Shown here: positions 38,601-47,882 of the stretch, piece by piece
Position numbering within the stretch: position 1 is the first letter of the stretch
Layout: each line of letters opens with the position of its first letter
NCBI RefSeq assembly: GCF_900104485.1
Contig: NZ_FMXQ01000010.1
Span: 143,836 to 207,835, forward strand
Source of the DNA: Bauldia litoralis
GTDB taxonomy: Bacteria > Pseudomonadota > Alphaproteobacteria > Rhizobiales > Kaistiaceae
Direction of reading: 5' to 3'
DNA length: 64,000 nt
Made by a program: the position numbers and the translations under genes
Notes under the pieces: model-generated
What the model saw: the letters and a program-made list of their open reading frames with translations, nothing else
What the model was told of the DNA's origin: nothing
Database searches by the model: none

Positions 38601-39483
38601 CGATATTCTCTTCGCTGCGCGACCGGGCGCGCTGCCACAAGAGATTGAGCACGTGCTGCATCAGCGGCAACTGGTCGGCGCGCCGTCCAAGCCGCCGCCG
38701 CTGGTCGTGCCCGCCCCCGGCCTCCCAGGGAGCGAAGTCGGTCAGGTCGTTGAGGAGGCGGTTGATCAGCGCATCCTCGATCTCGAAACCGCAAACGCCG
38801 GCCGGCCCGTCGATCGCCTGTCGGCATTCCTCGCGCGTCATGCGCGGGGTGAGGTAGAGGCCACGATTGATGAAGTCCGGCAGCGCCTCGATCAGCGTGC
38901 AGGCGCCGAGATATTCGGACCGCATGGTGATCACGACATGAAGCGGCAGCTCGGTCTCGCGCGCCGCCTCGATCAGCAGCGCGACGAAGGCCTCGGCCTC
39001 CTCGCGACCGGAGTAATCCTCGTAGCGGAACAGCTCCTCGAACTGGTCGACGAGGATCAGGAGGTTGGCGCCCTCCGGCAGGTGGCCGGCCTGGTACCAT
39101 TCGACCAGCGAACGCGGCCCGCGACGCAGGAACGAGGAGAGGATCTCGATCTCGCCCTCGTCCGGCTCGGTCTCGCCCTGCAGGTCGAGGAGCGCAACGG
39201 CGAGGGAGCGGATCGGATGGCCGCGCGGCCGCAGGTCGGCGATCTGCCAGTCGGAACCGGCCGAGGCGAGAAAGCCGAGCTCCAGCGCATTGAGCAGCCC
39301 GGTGCGGACCAGCGAGGACTTGCCGCTGCCCGAGGTTCCCAGCACCGCGAGGAAGCGGCTCGCCGCCAGCGTGTCGACCATCTGGTCGACGCAATTCTCA
39401 CGCCCGAAGAAGAGATCGAACTCGTCGCGGGTGAAGGGCCGCAGACCGGGGTATGCGATGCGCCCCGTGATCTGTTCGATCAT
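32632..39483 (-). CDS. Giant nSTAND1-type NTPase with membrane helix, coiled coil and propeller-like region
   Basis: A 2283-residue protein. The N-terminus is an nSTAND1 NTPase: Y-P-G-L-R-P-F at 11-17, F-F-G-R-E near 25-29, Walker A G-T-S-G-S-G-K-S at 49-56, Walker B L-V-D-Q-F-E-E at 144-150, and the H-E-S-L-I-R-Q-W segment that ends the family's helical part. A single hydrophobic helix lies near 512-535, then a Q/E/R/A-rich coiled coil to about 640. Residues 640-1430 look like repeated beta-propeller blades, and the rest is helical. Paired cysteines occur only after the membrane helix, which fits a periplasmic C-terminal part. STAND proteins switch on NTP-driven assembly when a sensor domain detects a signal. 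Its ATG lies in the stop of the TIR gene. Confidence 0.9.
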   Translation of the reverse strand: MIEQITGRIAYPGLRPFTRDEFDLFFGRENCVDQMVDTLAASRFLAVLGTSGSGKSSLVRTGLLNALELGFLASAGSDWQIADLRPRGHPIRSLAVALLDLQGETEPDEGEIEILSSFLRRGPRSLVEWYQAGHLPEGANLLILVDQFEELFRYEDYSGREEAEAFVALLIEAARETELPLHVVITMRSEYLGACTLIEALPDFINRGLYLTPRMTREECRQAIDGPAGVCGFEIEDALINRLLNDLTDFAPWEAGGGHDQRRRLGRRADQLPLMQHVLNLLWQRARSRSEENIVLTLADYDAAGHLGGALDKHADEVAAGIDPAHADVIDTVFRSLVTGRTVIDAVRRPTRFGELVELAGDRRESVAAVIEAFRVPGVNFLTPEAPEAIHDDTFIDISHESLIRQWRRLSRCLDDEAQSADAWNQLLSRAERFAAGSGGLLADLDLDNLVAWWRRTNPTQAWAARYGNNFDEARQFLEDSQTAETERKHREEDDQRKLIEAEEAARTGGRFKRLSGALAAAVVLAAVGAGAALYLWREANQQATIATEQATIADEQRQEAERQRQLADGQREEAEKQRQRAEEQAALAQREQVEAERLRVVAEQKAQEAAASAVEAKLAQEEASRANAKLIAQQFAGRIGTFHVGVEQSTSAIPTAGSLLSRAAESAYVNDTSEATVENLATVELLRPALAFQATLANATIPETTLPGWGDVSRWRNPPGGPGLTVVIDWSDVDNDTPFYRIVDILGRVIARYPLPDSPTTYEKTPVAAALIGPDIPAGFIATGDGNIWAAFGARGDFTRYTDGSEGETERIDDVRYDPVGERLYIAYVAKASDGTSSVPRAMILDRDGDDWSTWSKVVDLELAAPMIGVPPVWIAGIADKALYVVVDNQLTGITASGDHMPFGGLGKVEDAIVTVDGRYIAVQAMAEDCANPAAGAMLNPVACLFLVDRADGEILWRGETQPRIRLQTAHSVGGTNPSIEVVVEIASDGTTHAPGAPWVLNDLWTRKLARVNGEWTDTLKRFDPQEWGTEGFGTPYATVAATGTGYPSSLTREHVAQLFAARALPRIAKFDPRVAPGVDVANTILANHVDDDSFRVVHITEKEAQVYLYRPEIGGFVVDETYTPVPIFCRAGPDKTLGECTFVSAAFSADGETLLLTTNHGEHAFVQRGGEVEWQPSTLGDDSSRRINALSQLAPLDEAGSAFLARGSSGDLLRIRQDAGEAGSIDPVLAADDLWQDIGELDAFTTDPSTGALYVWGNTGLLILGLTGDDALAIERLGHIENNAIADVAALNDGTFAIASSDGRITLHRIEDGEAVEFGRVETGLSSFGAIRLSVANGGVVANAGDDREGLDYWKRSVGYTIDDGKLTQTFAVPWINLVGQLGNGSAVSVDYGPEVFVEPSSLPPDQDLLALTIMREQRSPDDAASQFQNVFQMLGKRPGGGAGAGDQPACRTALAVMARAGDSGAFGDTLNTARRACRMSPEGQALADAANAEGRAGIMALLRLAPSDPYALARLVADLSTEAPDAAAALAAHDPRLATFPTETLVQQLTTGAPMPEALAAAYDDTTGGYDPFDHWLLAVMAEQAVPDKETLADALFHYARAESLFTLAGGAQSRIPEPIAARRAGLARVLADDVVVDVYRRLTTEALTEGPANEGPASLRDVAGWLAGIEAAGADPRALLMLRAIVEEELGDSLASADAEAAATHYRQALRMVVQTEMTLSEEGGMAGRLADVEQLGDKLRATGADDADAAEAAAVVTVIDSEMDVPITANAALRETLHQAVEQLAASDPAVIDFALLQDLRFDFWDYDWQSRAAGVSEGSAPDFLKELVAAEAFVTAILDHVAPGNDRLTAVRGRLRFWLSTLSSEDMPSRDPAEFDRWLDGAIADLDSVDPTSLLAWDHALLGAARGYELARAPVGADIAPALSRSLEAFERAIAAPTFREIGDYRRRLVVDGAVRVLNDALTRALEDPRLSGFGPNPGDPDFDRDHVADLAVNAFSLARQREAFRDRADELGLLRDGSGWPLDTPADYYWGFAAAEAGALLGIADGTNGAATGCDRVSAHPHDVTRTTAPVDFSDIDVGVVLAACTRDTPREMFNRARGIGKSSEPDQATILKFLIPAAEAGLPVAYNNLAIMIEALRPDFVSPGDLRTTYSALSLKSAYGALSGLLRSMATDEARETFAWLATKAATLDVAEAHRDLADLLADDLLARGMHLAVAEELFAAEGRNAEADAAGASLAALDLTSDEIVAVRQAASNRERMPLVLVDQTLADQLLGLW

Positions 39484-41030
39484 GAGGCGAGATCCAGGAC
39501 CACGCTGTCGACGACTTCAGGAGACAGGCCCGTCCGGCAATCGATCTCGTCGATTCCCGGCATGGCGATGCCCAGCGACGGCTTCTCGGCCGGCGGGCAA
39601 TTGAGGATCTTGAACTTGCGCGGCGGACGGTCGCGATCGCGCTTCAGCTTGTTGTAGAGCATGATCTGGTTGCGCACCCAGAAGTTCTTGGCCGCCCCGT
39701 AGATCAGCACCACCGACCCGCATTCCCGCCAGCTCCGCTCGAGGTCCTGCCGCACATCCTTGGCGTCGCCATAGGGTTGCGAGAGCATGACCGGGACCTG
39801 CTGGGTCCGCATCTTCTCGAACAGCGCCTCGGCAAGCGGCTGGTCGCTGGTATCGGCGTTGATGAAGATCGGCGCGTCGCCGAAGTCCTCGAATTCCGGC
39901 TCGGGCCTCGGCGGCGGCTCAGTGGCCAGCTTGCGGATCTGGGCCTTGAAGGATTCGAAGCCGATCGCCGCCACTTTCTCGCCGAACAGGAAGGCGCGAT
40001 GGGTCTCGTCGGTCACGTCCTCGGCAACCAGGTCAGGCGACCGCCACTGGAGGATCTTGCGGCCGGCCTCTTCGGCGAGGTGATACTGGGCGGCAAGATA
40101 GCCCTCGGGCATGTCGCGCGGCCGCCGCCCCGACGTCCGGCCCAGCAGCTGGACGAAGAGCTGGCTGCGGGCGATGTCCTGCGCGACGGCTTCCTTGAAG
40201 TCCGCCGAGCCCTGCGGATAGAAGTCGCTCGGCAGGTTCGGGATCTTGCACTGGTCGAGATAGCTGACCAGTTGCTCGCGTTCCGCCTCGAGGTCTTCCG
40301 TCACCTGGGCGATCATCACGGTCTTGACGTCGGCATCGCCATCGTCTGAGGCGGCTGGCTCGGGCGGCGCGGCCGGTGTCGCCGCGACCGACGGATGCCT
40401 TGGCACCGCGGCCGGCTCGGCGACCGGGTTCTCCGCCTGGTGCCGCGAGGCGGCGGCGATGCTGATCGGCGCCAGGTCCGGCGCATCGCCCTGCTTCCGC
40501 ATCGCCACCAGCTGGCTGCGAATCTGCTCGGCGAGCTTCTGGAGGAGAACGTAATAGAGGTCGCTGTTCAGCTGCTGCGTCACCGTCAGCGGGATGTCGT
40601 CGGCGGGGTCGCGCTGCCAGAAATTGACGCGGTAATAGTCGTTGAGCGGGTCGGGGTAGCGATCGCCGGGATCGAGCGGCAGCCGCTCGACCGCGAAGAG
40701 CCGGCGGGAATCGCCCTTGGAGCAGTCGACGAAGGCAGCCAGTTCGTCCCGCGTCCATTGCCGGTTGATGTAGCTCGGCGAACCGATCGCCAGGAACACC
40801 GCCGAGCCCCGGACATTCTGGAGGATCTCATCGAGATGGTGATTGGCGCGAAGCCGCTTGGAATCGAAGAAGATCCGGACTTCGTCACCACGGCCGAGCC
40901 GCTGCTTCAGCGCGATACCGAGATACTTGGCGAGCTTGTCGACCCACGCGCCGCCGAACACGTCGACCTCGTTGTCGGCGTGGGCGTAGCTGATGAAGAC
41001 GTCATTCTCGTAACCAGGCACAAACGCCAT
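39480..41030 (-). CDS. TIR-domain protein with three TIR-like segments
   Basis: A 516-residue cytoplasmic protein. Residues 8-135 form a TIR domain beginning N-D-V-F-I-S-Y-A-H-A-D, with S-P-S-Y-I-N-R-Q-W-T-R-D-E at 84-96; Glu96 sits where the NAD-cleaving glutamate is found in active TIRs. A Pro/Ala linker (about 200-228) leads to a second Rossmann-like segment at 236-345 (M-I-A-Q-V-T-E-D, Q-L-F-V-Q-L-L-G), similar to the TIR/DUF4062 class. A third follows at 387-500 (I-F-I-N-A-D, V-V-L-I-Y-G). The later two lack an obvious catalytic Glu and are probably structural. It is coupled to the STAND NTPase (ATGA), suggesting that the NTPase controls TIR activity. Confidence 0.88.
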   Translation of the reverse strand: MAFVPGYENDVFISYAHADNEVDVFGGAWVDKLAKYLGIALKQRLGRGDEVRIFFDSKRLRANHHLDEILQNVRGSAVFLAIGSPSYINRQWTRDELAAFVDCSKGDSRRLFAVERLPLDPGDRYPDPLNDYYRVNFWQRDPADDIPLTVTQQLNSDLYYVLLQKLAEQIRSQLVAMRKQGDAPDLAPISIAAASRHQAENPVAEPAAVPRHPSVAATPAAPPEPAASDDGDADVKTVMIAQVTEDLEAEREQLVSYLDQCKIPNLPSDFYPQGSADFKEAVAQDIARSQLFVQLLGRTSGRRPRDMPEGYLAAQYHLAEEAGRKILQWRSPDLVAEDVTDETHRAFLFGEKVAAIGFESFKAQIRKLATEPPPRPEPEFEDFGDAPIFINADTSDQPLAEALFEKMRTQQVPVMLSQPYGDAKDVRQDLERSWRECGSVVLIYGAAKNFWVRNQIMLYNKLKRDRDRPPRKFKILNCPPAEKPSLGIAMPGIDEIDCRTGLSPEVVDSVVLDLAS

Positions 41031-41252
41031 GGCTTGCCGATTTCCCTTGCGCCGTCCAGCCGATTGGAACGAGCCGTAGCCTACCCGATATCCTTGGTTT
41101 CGCAAGCGAAACGCGCTAACTCTGCGGACCGGGCGACGGCCCCGGAAAAAGGCGGAAATCGCCGTCTGATCGCCGGCTTTTGGGCCCGCCACAGCCGCAA
41201 GACCGCCTGTTTTGGCCACTAGAGGTCGAGCGCTTGAGACAGAGGATGTGAC
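41031..41252. promoter_or_regulatory. Divergent promoter region of TIR-STAND and FHA-protease genes
   Basis: This 222-base gap holds the start regions of both transcription units. GTTTCGC and GCGAAAC, separated by AA, form a perfect 16-base palindrome at 41097-41112, 67 bases before the TIR start. It is a candidate operator for a shared regulator. No regulator gene is adjacent, and no promoter could be fixed by eye. Confidence 0.5.
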
Positions 41253-43052
41253 ATGGATTACAGCGTCAGCATCGAGTCGCAGGGCGGCGGCAGGATCAGC
41301 AAGGGGCCCGAGGGCTCTGCCCCGGCCCCCGACGGCGCGATCGTCTTCGACGCGGGCAAGGAAGAAATCGTCTTCGGGCGCGAGCCGGCCTCCGACGTGG
41401 TCTTCGCACCCGAGGATCGCATCGTCAGCCGCAAACATTTCCGTCTCTACCGCCAGCCATCCGGCCATTACGCCATCGAGGTCTTCGGCGACCGCTACGT
41501 CGCCCTGAACGGCACGCCGGCGACCTCCGGCGAGGCAGTGTCCGATGGCGACGTCATTCGCCTCGGCGGCAAGGACGGACCGTCCTTCAGGATCGAGCTC
41601 GAGCAGGTCGCGGAGATGGGCGGCCTCGAGCGCACCCTCACCCAGGCCAAGGTCGTTCGGTCGGGCGAGCAGTTCCGCCAGTTGCGCCGCGTCGTCGGAT
41701 CGCTGGCCGTGGCGGTTCTCGCAATCGGCGTCGGCAGCTACTTCTACTATGAACAGCAGTCGGGACGGCTCGACGAGATAGCCACCCTGCAGGAGGCGAT
41801 CGGCAAGAAGGTCGCCGCCAGCTTCGACGACGAGACCATCGACAGGATCCAGGACGCCGCCTATGCCGTCGTCATCGAGGGCAAGGATGGCTCGCGCACC
41901 CTGCTCGGCACCGCCTGGCCGGTCGGCGAAGGGCTGGTCGCGACCAATGCCCATGTCGCTGCCAAATACGATCCGCGCGGCGCCCGAAAGCTGCTTGTCG
42001 TCCATCCCGGCAACACGCTGACCCATGTCGTGACCGACGCCTGGATCCATCCCGGCTACGCGGCGCTCAAGGACTTCCGCGCACGCGAAGGGCGCGAAGA
42101 CCCCGATTTCAGCGCGGCCTTCGAGGGCTTGCCCCAGCCGTCCGGCTTCGACGTCGCGGTGCTGCAGGTCGACAATGCCGACAAGCTCGGCGCGCCGTTG
42201 GAACTGGCCTCGCCCGAGGAAATCGCCGAACTCGGCGAGGGCGACCTCCTCGCCTATGCCGGCTATCCGGTCGAGGGCACCACGGCGCAGCGCACGGCGG
42301 CCGACAATCCCGAGCCGCTGGTCAAGTTCGGCTATGCCAGCTCGATCACCGACTTCTTCCTGTTCGATACCGACCCGCGGCAGGCCTACCTGATCCGGCA
42401 CAGCATCCCGGCGACCGGTGGCGCCAGCGGCAGCCCGATCTTCAACGTCAACGGCCGTGTCGTGGCGGTGTTGTCGGGCGGCACGGTCTTCGACAATGAC
42501 GGATCGCGCCAGCCAAGCGCCGTGCTCGAGAATTTCGGCCAGCGCGTCGACCTCCTCAACGCCCGTTTCGATCCCTCGGATGTCTTCGACGCCGAGGCAA
42601 CCGCGACCTATTGGCGGACCGTCGTCCTGCCGCGTTTCGGTCGTCACCGTCAGCAGATCGTCGCCGACACCGCGGCGGCGCTCGAGAAGGCCGAGCCCGG
42701 CAAGAAGGCCGTCGAAACCCTGCGCCTCAAGGCGTCGCTCGACGACCGCGACGCCGTCGCCGCCGGACCGATCCTCTATCGCGAGCACGAGATCAGCGTC
42801 GAGCCCGGGAAGCATTACTCCATCGTCGCCTATGGCGAGGTCGGGCGGACGTTGTCGCTGCGCCTCTTCCGGGGCGACGAGGCGGTCGATTTCGCCGGGT
42901 CCGGAACCTCCTTCGCCAATGTCAGCTTCGTCGGCGAGGATGCGGAAACCCTCAGCCTCCGCGTGCTGGGCGAAAAGAACGATCCGGTCGATTACGAACT
43001 CTTCGTGATGACCGCCGAGGATGCGGCAACGGCGGCAGCGCCGGCCGACTGA
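41253..43052 (+). CDS. FHA domain, membrane helix, trypsin-like protease
   Basis: A 599-residue protein with an N-terminal FHA domain that binds phosphothreonine: G-R-E at 42-44, S-R-K-H at 59-62 and N-G at 86-87 are the key loops. A hydrophobic helix at about 148-166 would place the rest outside the inner membrane. A trypsin-like peptidase follows at about 195-440, with His234 (T-N-A-H-V), Asp300 (F-D-V-A-V) and Ser392 (G-A-S-G-S-P). The last 120 residues form a beta domain resembling pre-peptidase C-terminal domains. AGAGGATG precedes the ATG. The adjacent Ser/Thr kinase probably makes the phosphothreonine it reads, so it links kinase signalling to proteolysis. Confidence 0.92.
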   Translation: MDYSVSIESQGGGRISKGPEGSAPAPDGAIVFDAGKEEIVFGREPASDVVFAPEDRIVSRKHFRLYRQPSGHYAIEVFGDRYVALNGTPATSGEAVSDGDVIRLGGKDGPSFRIELEQVAEMGGLERTLTQAKVVRSGEQFRQLRRVVGSLAVAVLAIGVGSYFYYEQQSGRLDEIATLQEAIGKKVAASFDDETIDRIQDAAYAVVIEGKDGSRTLLGTAWPVGEGLVATNAHVAAKYDPRGARKLLVVHPGNTLTHVVTDAWIHPGYAALKDFRAREGREDPDFSAAFEGLPQPSGFDVAVLQVDNADKLGAPLELASPEEIAELGEGDLLAYAGYPVEGTTAQRTAADNPEPLVKFGYASSITDFFLFDTDPRQAYLIRHSIPATGGASGSPIFNVNGRVVAVLSGGTVFDNDGSRQPSAVLENFGQRVDLLNARFDPSDVFDAEATATYWRTVVLPRFGRHRQQIVADTAAALEKAEPGKKAVETLRLKASLDDRDAVAAGPILYREHEISVEPGKHYSIVAYGEVGRTLSLRLFRGDEAVDFAGSGTSFANVSFVGEDAETLSLRVLGEKNDPVDYELFVMTAEDAATAAAPAD

Positions 43053-43064
43053 GCCCCCCGCCCC

Positions 43065-44903
43065 TCAATCTTCCAGGGTGACCGCCGCGTCGTCGAGCAG
43101 ATCGGCGAGTTGGTCGAGATCGACATCGCGCCGGTCGGGCTCGGCGATGGTCATCGTCTTGACCATCGTTGCCAGCGGCCCGTCGATCCGGGCGGTGCGG
43201 CGCCAGCCGAAGCGACCGAGGATGCCGCGTTTCCGATCGCCCTGCTCCTCGTCCTCCATCATCTCGCCGATCATCCGGCCGAGCGCATAGATATCCTCGC
43301 GGCCGAGCCAGCGATCGTCAGTCGCTGCCTCGAGTTGCTCCGGCGCGGCGTAGCGCACGGTGCCGAGGCCGGCGGCGGTATCGGCCATGCCCTTCAGCCG
43401 GGCGATGCCGAGGTCGATGATCACCGGCTGGGTGCCGTGGCGCAGCACGATGTTGTCCGGCTTGAGGTCGCGATGGGCGATACCCGCCTGGTGGAGCGTC
43501 GCCAGCGTCCGGGCGATCGAGGCGGCAATCGCCATCTTGCGGCCGAAGTCCACCGCGCCGTCGTCGATGGCGACGCGCAGCGTCGGGCCGGCGACGTAAT
43601 CCTGGACAAGCGTCAGCCCGCCGCCGCTATCCATATGGAGATAGCGGGTCCGCGCCACGAAGCGGCTGCGGATCCGCCCGCCCGTCAGGATCTCGTTGCG
43701 CGCGGTGGCCATCACTGAACGCGCCGTGTCGAGGTCGAGATTCTCCTGCCGCCGCAGGCGCTTGATCGCGACTTCCGTGCCGGTATCGAGATCGATGGCC
43801 CGTTGCACCTCGCCGAAGCCGCCGGTGCCGAGCGTTTCGAGCACCAGGAAGCGGCCGCTGCCGCCATCCTCGCTGAGCCGGTCCTCCGGCGACAGTTCGG
43901 CGATCATCGCCGGCCGCCAGAACCCCACCGCCACGGCGCGCACCCGGTCGGCCATCGCCGGCAACCGGCGATCCTCGGCCCGGCGCAACGCCTCGACGAT
44001 GCAGGCTTCGGCCTCGGCCCGGCGCTCCATTCCGGCCAGCGTTTCGGCAAGCAGGATGCGCGCGTCGAACTCGTGCCGCGGCAGGTCGTCGTCGACAAAG
44101 CGGTCGAGGGCCCGCTCGACCCGGGCAATGGTTGCCTCCGGGTCGACCTTGCGATTGAGGAAGCCTTCGAGCAACGCCAGTTCGGCCCGCTCATAGGATG
44201 ACGGGTGGTCGCCGACCCAGGCCCGGGCGTCCGCCTCCGCCGCCCGCGCCTCGTCGTCCCGGTCAAGCGCGGCGAGACAACGCGCCTTGATCACCCGGGC
44301 GACGAAACTGTCTCGGCCATAGCCGGCCGGCAGGGCGGCGATCATCGCGTCGATGCCGTCGAGACACTCGTCGTATCGGCCGAGCGCCAGCAACGCCTCG
44401 CGTTGGTTCACGGGCAGGCGTGATTCTTCCCGCCCCGGCAGCATCTCAATCCGTCCGGCGGCCAGCGCAAAGGCGTCCAGAGCCGCCTCATAGCGGCCCG
44501 TATCGAGGTTGAGGCGACCGAATTCGACCACGGCGGCCGCCGTATCGCCCGGGTTTCCCGCCGCATCGGCCTCGACCACCGAGCGCATCAGTTCCAGCGC
44601 CGCCGAGGCCGTTTCGCCGCGCCATATGTGGATTCGGCTGGTTTCCCGCGAGATCGCCGGGTGCAAGGCGGTCGCGCCGATGTCGCGCGCCAGGGCGCGT
44701 GCCTGCTGCAGCGCCTTGAGCGCCGATTCCGGCAGCCCCAGCCGGTTGAGGACGATGCCGCGCGCAATACCAAGGCGAACGCTGGCCTCGTCGCCTCGAT
44801 CGGCGAGGTCCGGCAGATCGTCGATCGCCCGCAGGAGCGCCGATGGATCATCGAGCGCCGCAATCCGTTTCTCGATATCGCCCAACCGTCCGTCGTCGCT
44901 CAC
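43065..44903 (-). CDS. TPR-containing Ser/Thr protein kinase, GTG start
   Basis: A 612-residue protein. Residues 1-330 are helical repeats of the TPR type and probably bind a partner or signal. Residues about 350-600 are a Hanks-type Ser/Thr kinase: glycine loop G-T-G-G-F-G-E-V at 359-366, Lys381 (V-A-I-K), H-R-D-L-K-P-D-N at 477-484, metal-binding D-L-G at 497-499 in place of D-F-G, and A-P-E at 520-522. All catalytic residues are present. The domain order (sensor first, kinase last) reverses that of most bacterial kinases, and there is no membrane helix. The start is GTG, fixed by GGAGGAA seven bases upstream. It is convergent with the FHA-protease gene, only 12 bases apart. Confidence 0.93.
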   Translation of the reverse strand: MSDDGRLGDIEKRIAALDDPSALLRAIDDLPDLADRGDEASVRLGIARGIVLNRLGLPESALKALQQARALARDIGATALHPAISRETSRIHIWRGETASAALELMRSVVEADAAGNPGDTAAAVVEFGRLNLDTGRYEAALDAFALAAGRIEMLPGREESRLPVNQREALLALGRYDECLDGIDAMIAALPAGYGRDSFVARVIKARCLAALDRDDEARAAEADARAWVGDHPSSYERAELALLEGFLNRKVDPEATIARVERALDRFVDDDLPRHEFDARILLAETLAGMERRAEAEACIVEALRRAEDRRLPAMADRVRAVAVGFWRPAMIAELSPEDRLSEDGGSGRFLVLETLGTGGFGEVQRAIDLDTGTEVAIKRLRRQENLDLDTARSVMATARNEILTGGRIRSRFVARTRYLHMDSGGGLTLVQDYVAGPTLRVAIDDGAVDFGRKMAIAASIARTLATLHQAGIAHRDLKPDNIVLRHGTQPVIIDLGIARLKGMADTAAGLGTVRYAAPEQLEAATDDRWLGREDIYALGRMIGEMMEDEEQGDRKRGILGRFGWRRTARIDGPLATMVKTMTIAEPDRRDVDLDQLADLLDDAAVTLED

Positions 44904-45059
44904 CGGTCCGTTCCTCCAGCAGATCCTCGCCGCGTCTCGCCTTGATACCGGTCCTGTCGCGGCTTGTCGCGGGCATGCTGCATGGCTCGGAAACCGCCCC
45001 TCTCCCGGCGACGCGTTGGCGGCGGTCGTCGATTCCGGCTAGGCTGAACGGGCAACCGG

Positions 45060-45917
45060 ATGATGGAGCGCATGGCAAAATCCAGGAAGAAGTCGTCGAA
45101 GCAGCAGAACACGCTGGCCGATGTCGACCTGACCAAACGGCTCGACTCCGATCGCTACGAAGCCGAACTCGACAAGCAGCAGACCAAGCTGCGCCAGATC
45201 CAGCAGGCCTATCTCGGCTCCGGCCAGTCGGCGGTGATCGTCATGGAAGGCTGGGACGCGGCCGGCAAGGGCGGCACGATCCGCCGCATGTCCGCCGTCC
45301 TCGACCCGCGCGGTTTCAAGGTCTGGCCGATCGCGGCCCCCCGCCACTATCACCTCGAGCGGCACTACCTGCTCCGCTTCTGGGAGCGGCTTCCGCCCAA
45401 TGGCGCGATCGCGGTGTTCGACCGCTCCTGGTACGGCCGGGTACTGGTCGAGCGCGTCGAGGGCTTCGCATCGCCGTCCGAATGGGGCCGGGCCTTCGAC
45501 GAGATCAACGACTTCGAGCGGCTGCTGACCGACGACAGGATGCGGGTGCTGAAATTCTTCCTCCATATCAGCCCGGAGGAACAGTTGAAGCGCTTCGAGG
45601 CGCGGCTGCGCGACCCGATGAAACGCTGGAAACTCTCCTATGAGGATTTCCGCAACCGCAAGAAATGGGACGACTACGAGGACGCCACCAACGAGATGCT
45701 GGACCGCACCTCGACCAAGCGCGCGCCGTGGCACGTGATTGCCGCCAACGACAAGAAATGGGCGCGGATCCAGATCCTCAAGACCATCACCAGCGAACTT
45801 GCCAAGGGGATGGACCTCGACCCGGCGCCGCTCGACGAGAAAGTCGAAGAAGCAGCGGCGGCGCTCTTCGAGTCCTACAAGGACCTGATCGACAGCACCG
45901 CCGGTCGCTCCGACTGA
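45060..45917 (+). CDS. ppk2: Polyphosphate kinase 2
   Basis: A 285-residue PPK2-family kinase that transfers phosphate between polyphosphate and nucleotides. It has the Walker A motif G-W-D-A-A-G-K-G-G near residues 64-72, the R-H-Y-H-L-E-R-H-Y-L-L-R-F-W region, the F-D-R-S-W-Y-G-R motif near residue 121 and the conserved R-M-R/K-R-W-K lid segment. The N-terminus is lysine-rich. ATG codons at 45060, 45063 and 45072 are all possible; GGAG lies close before the last. It stops one base before the convergent DUF2207 gene. Confidence 0.94.
   Translation: MMERMAKSRKKSSKQQNTLADVDLTKRLDSDRYEAELDKQQTKLRQIQQAYLGSGQSAVIVMEGWDAAGKGGTIRRMSAVLDPRGFKVWPIAAPRHYHLERHYLLRFWERLPPNGAIAVFDRSWYGRVLVERVEGFASPSEWGRAFDEINDFERLLTDDRMRVLKFFLHISPEEQLKRFEARLRDPMKRWKLSYEDFRNRKKWDDYEDATNEMLDRTSTKRAPWHVIAANDKKWARIQILKTITSELAKGMDLDPAPLDEKVEEAAAALFESYKDLIDSTAGRSD

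Positions 45918-47878
<1,961 letters not shown>

Positions 47879-47882
<4 letters not shown>

Noticed and set aside
37552..39657. 701-residue open frame on the plus strand
   Set aside because: It mirrors the nSTAND1 NTPase region, where Walker and family motifs prove the minus-strand gene.
41031..42815. Upstream in-frame extension of the TIR gene across the divergent gap
   Set aside because: The extension runs antisense through the FHA-protease gene and lacks protein character. The TIR domain begins right after the ATG at 41030.
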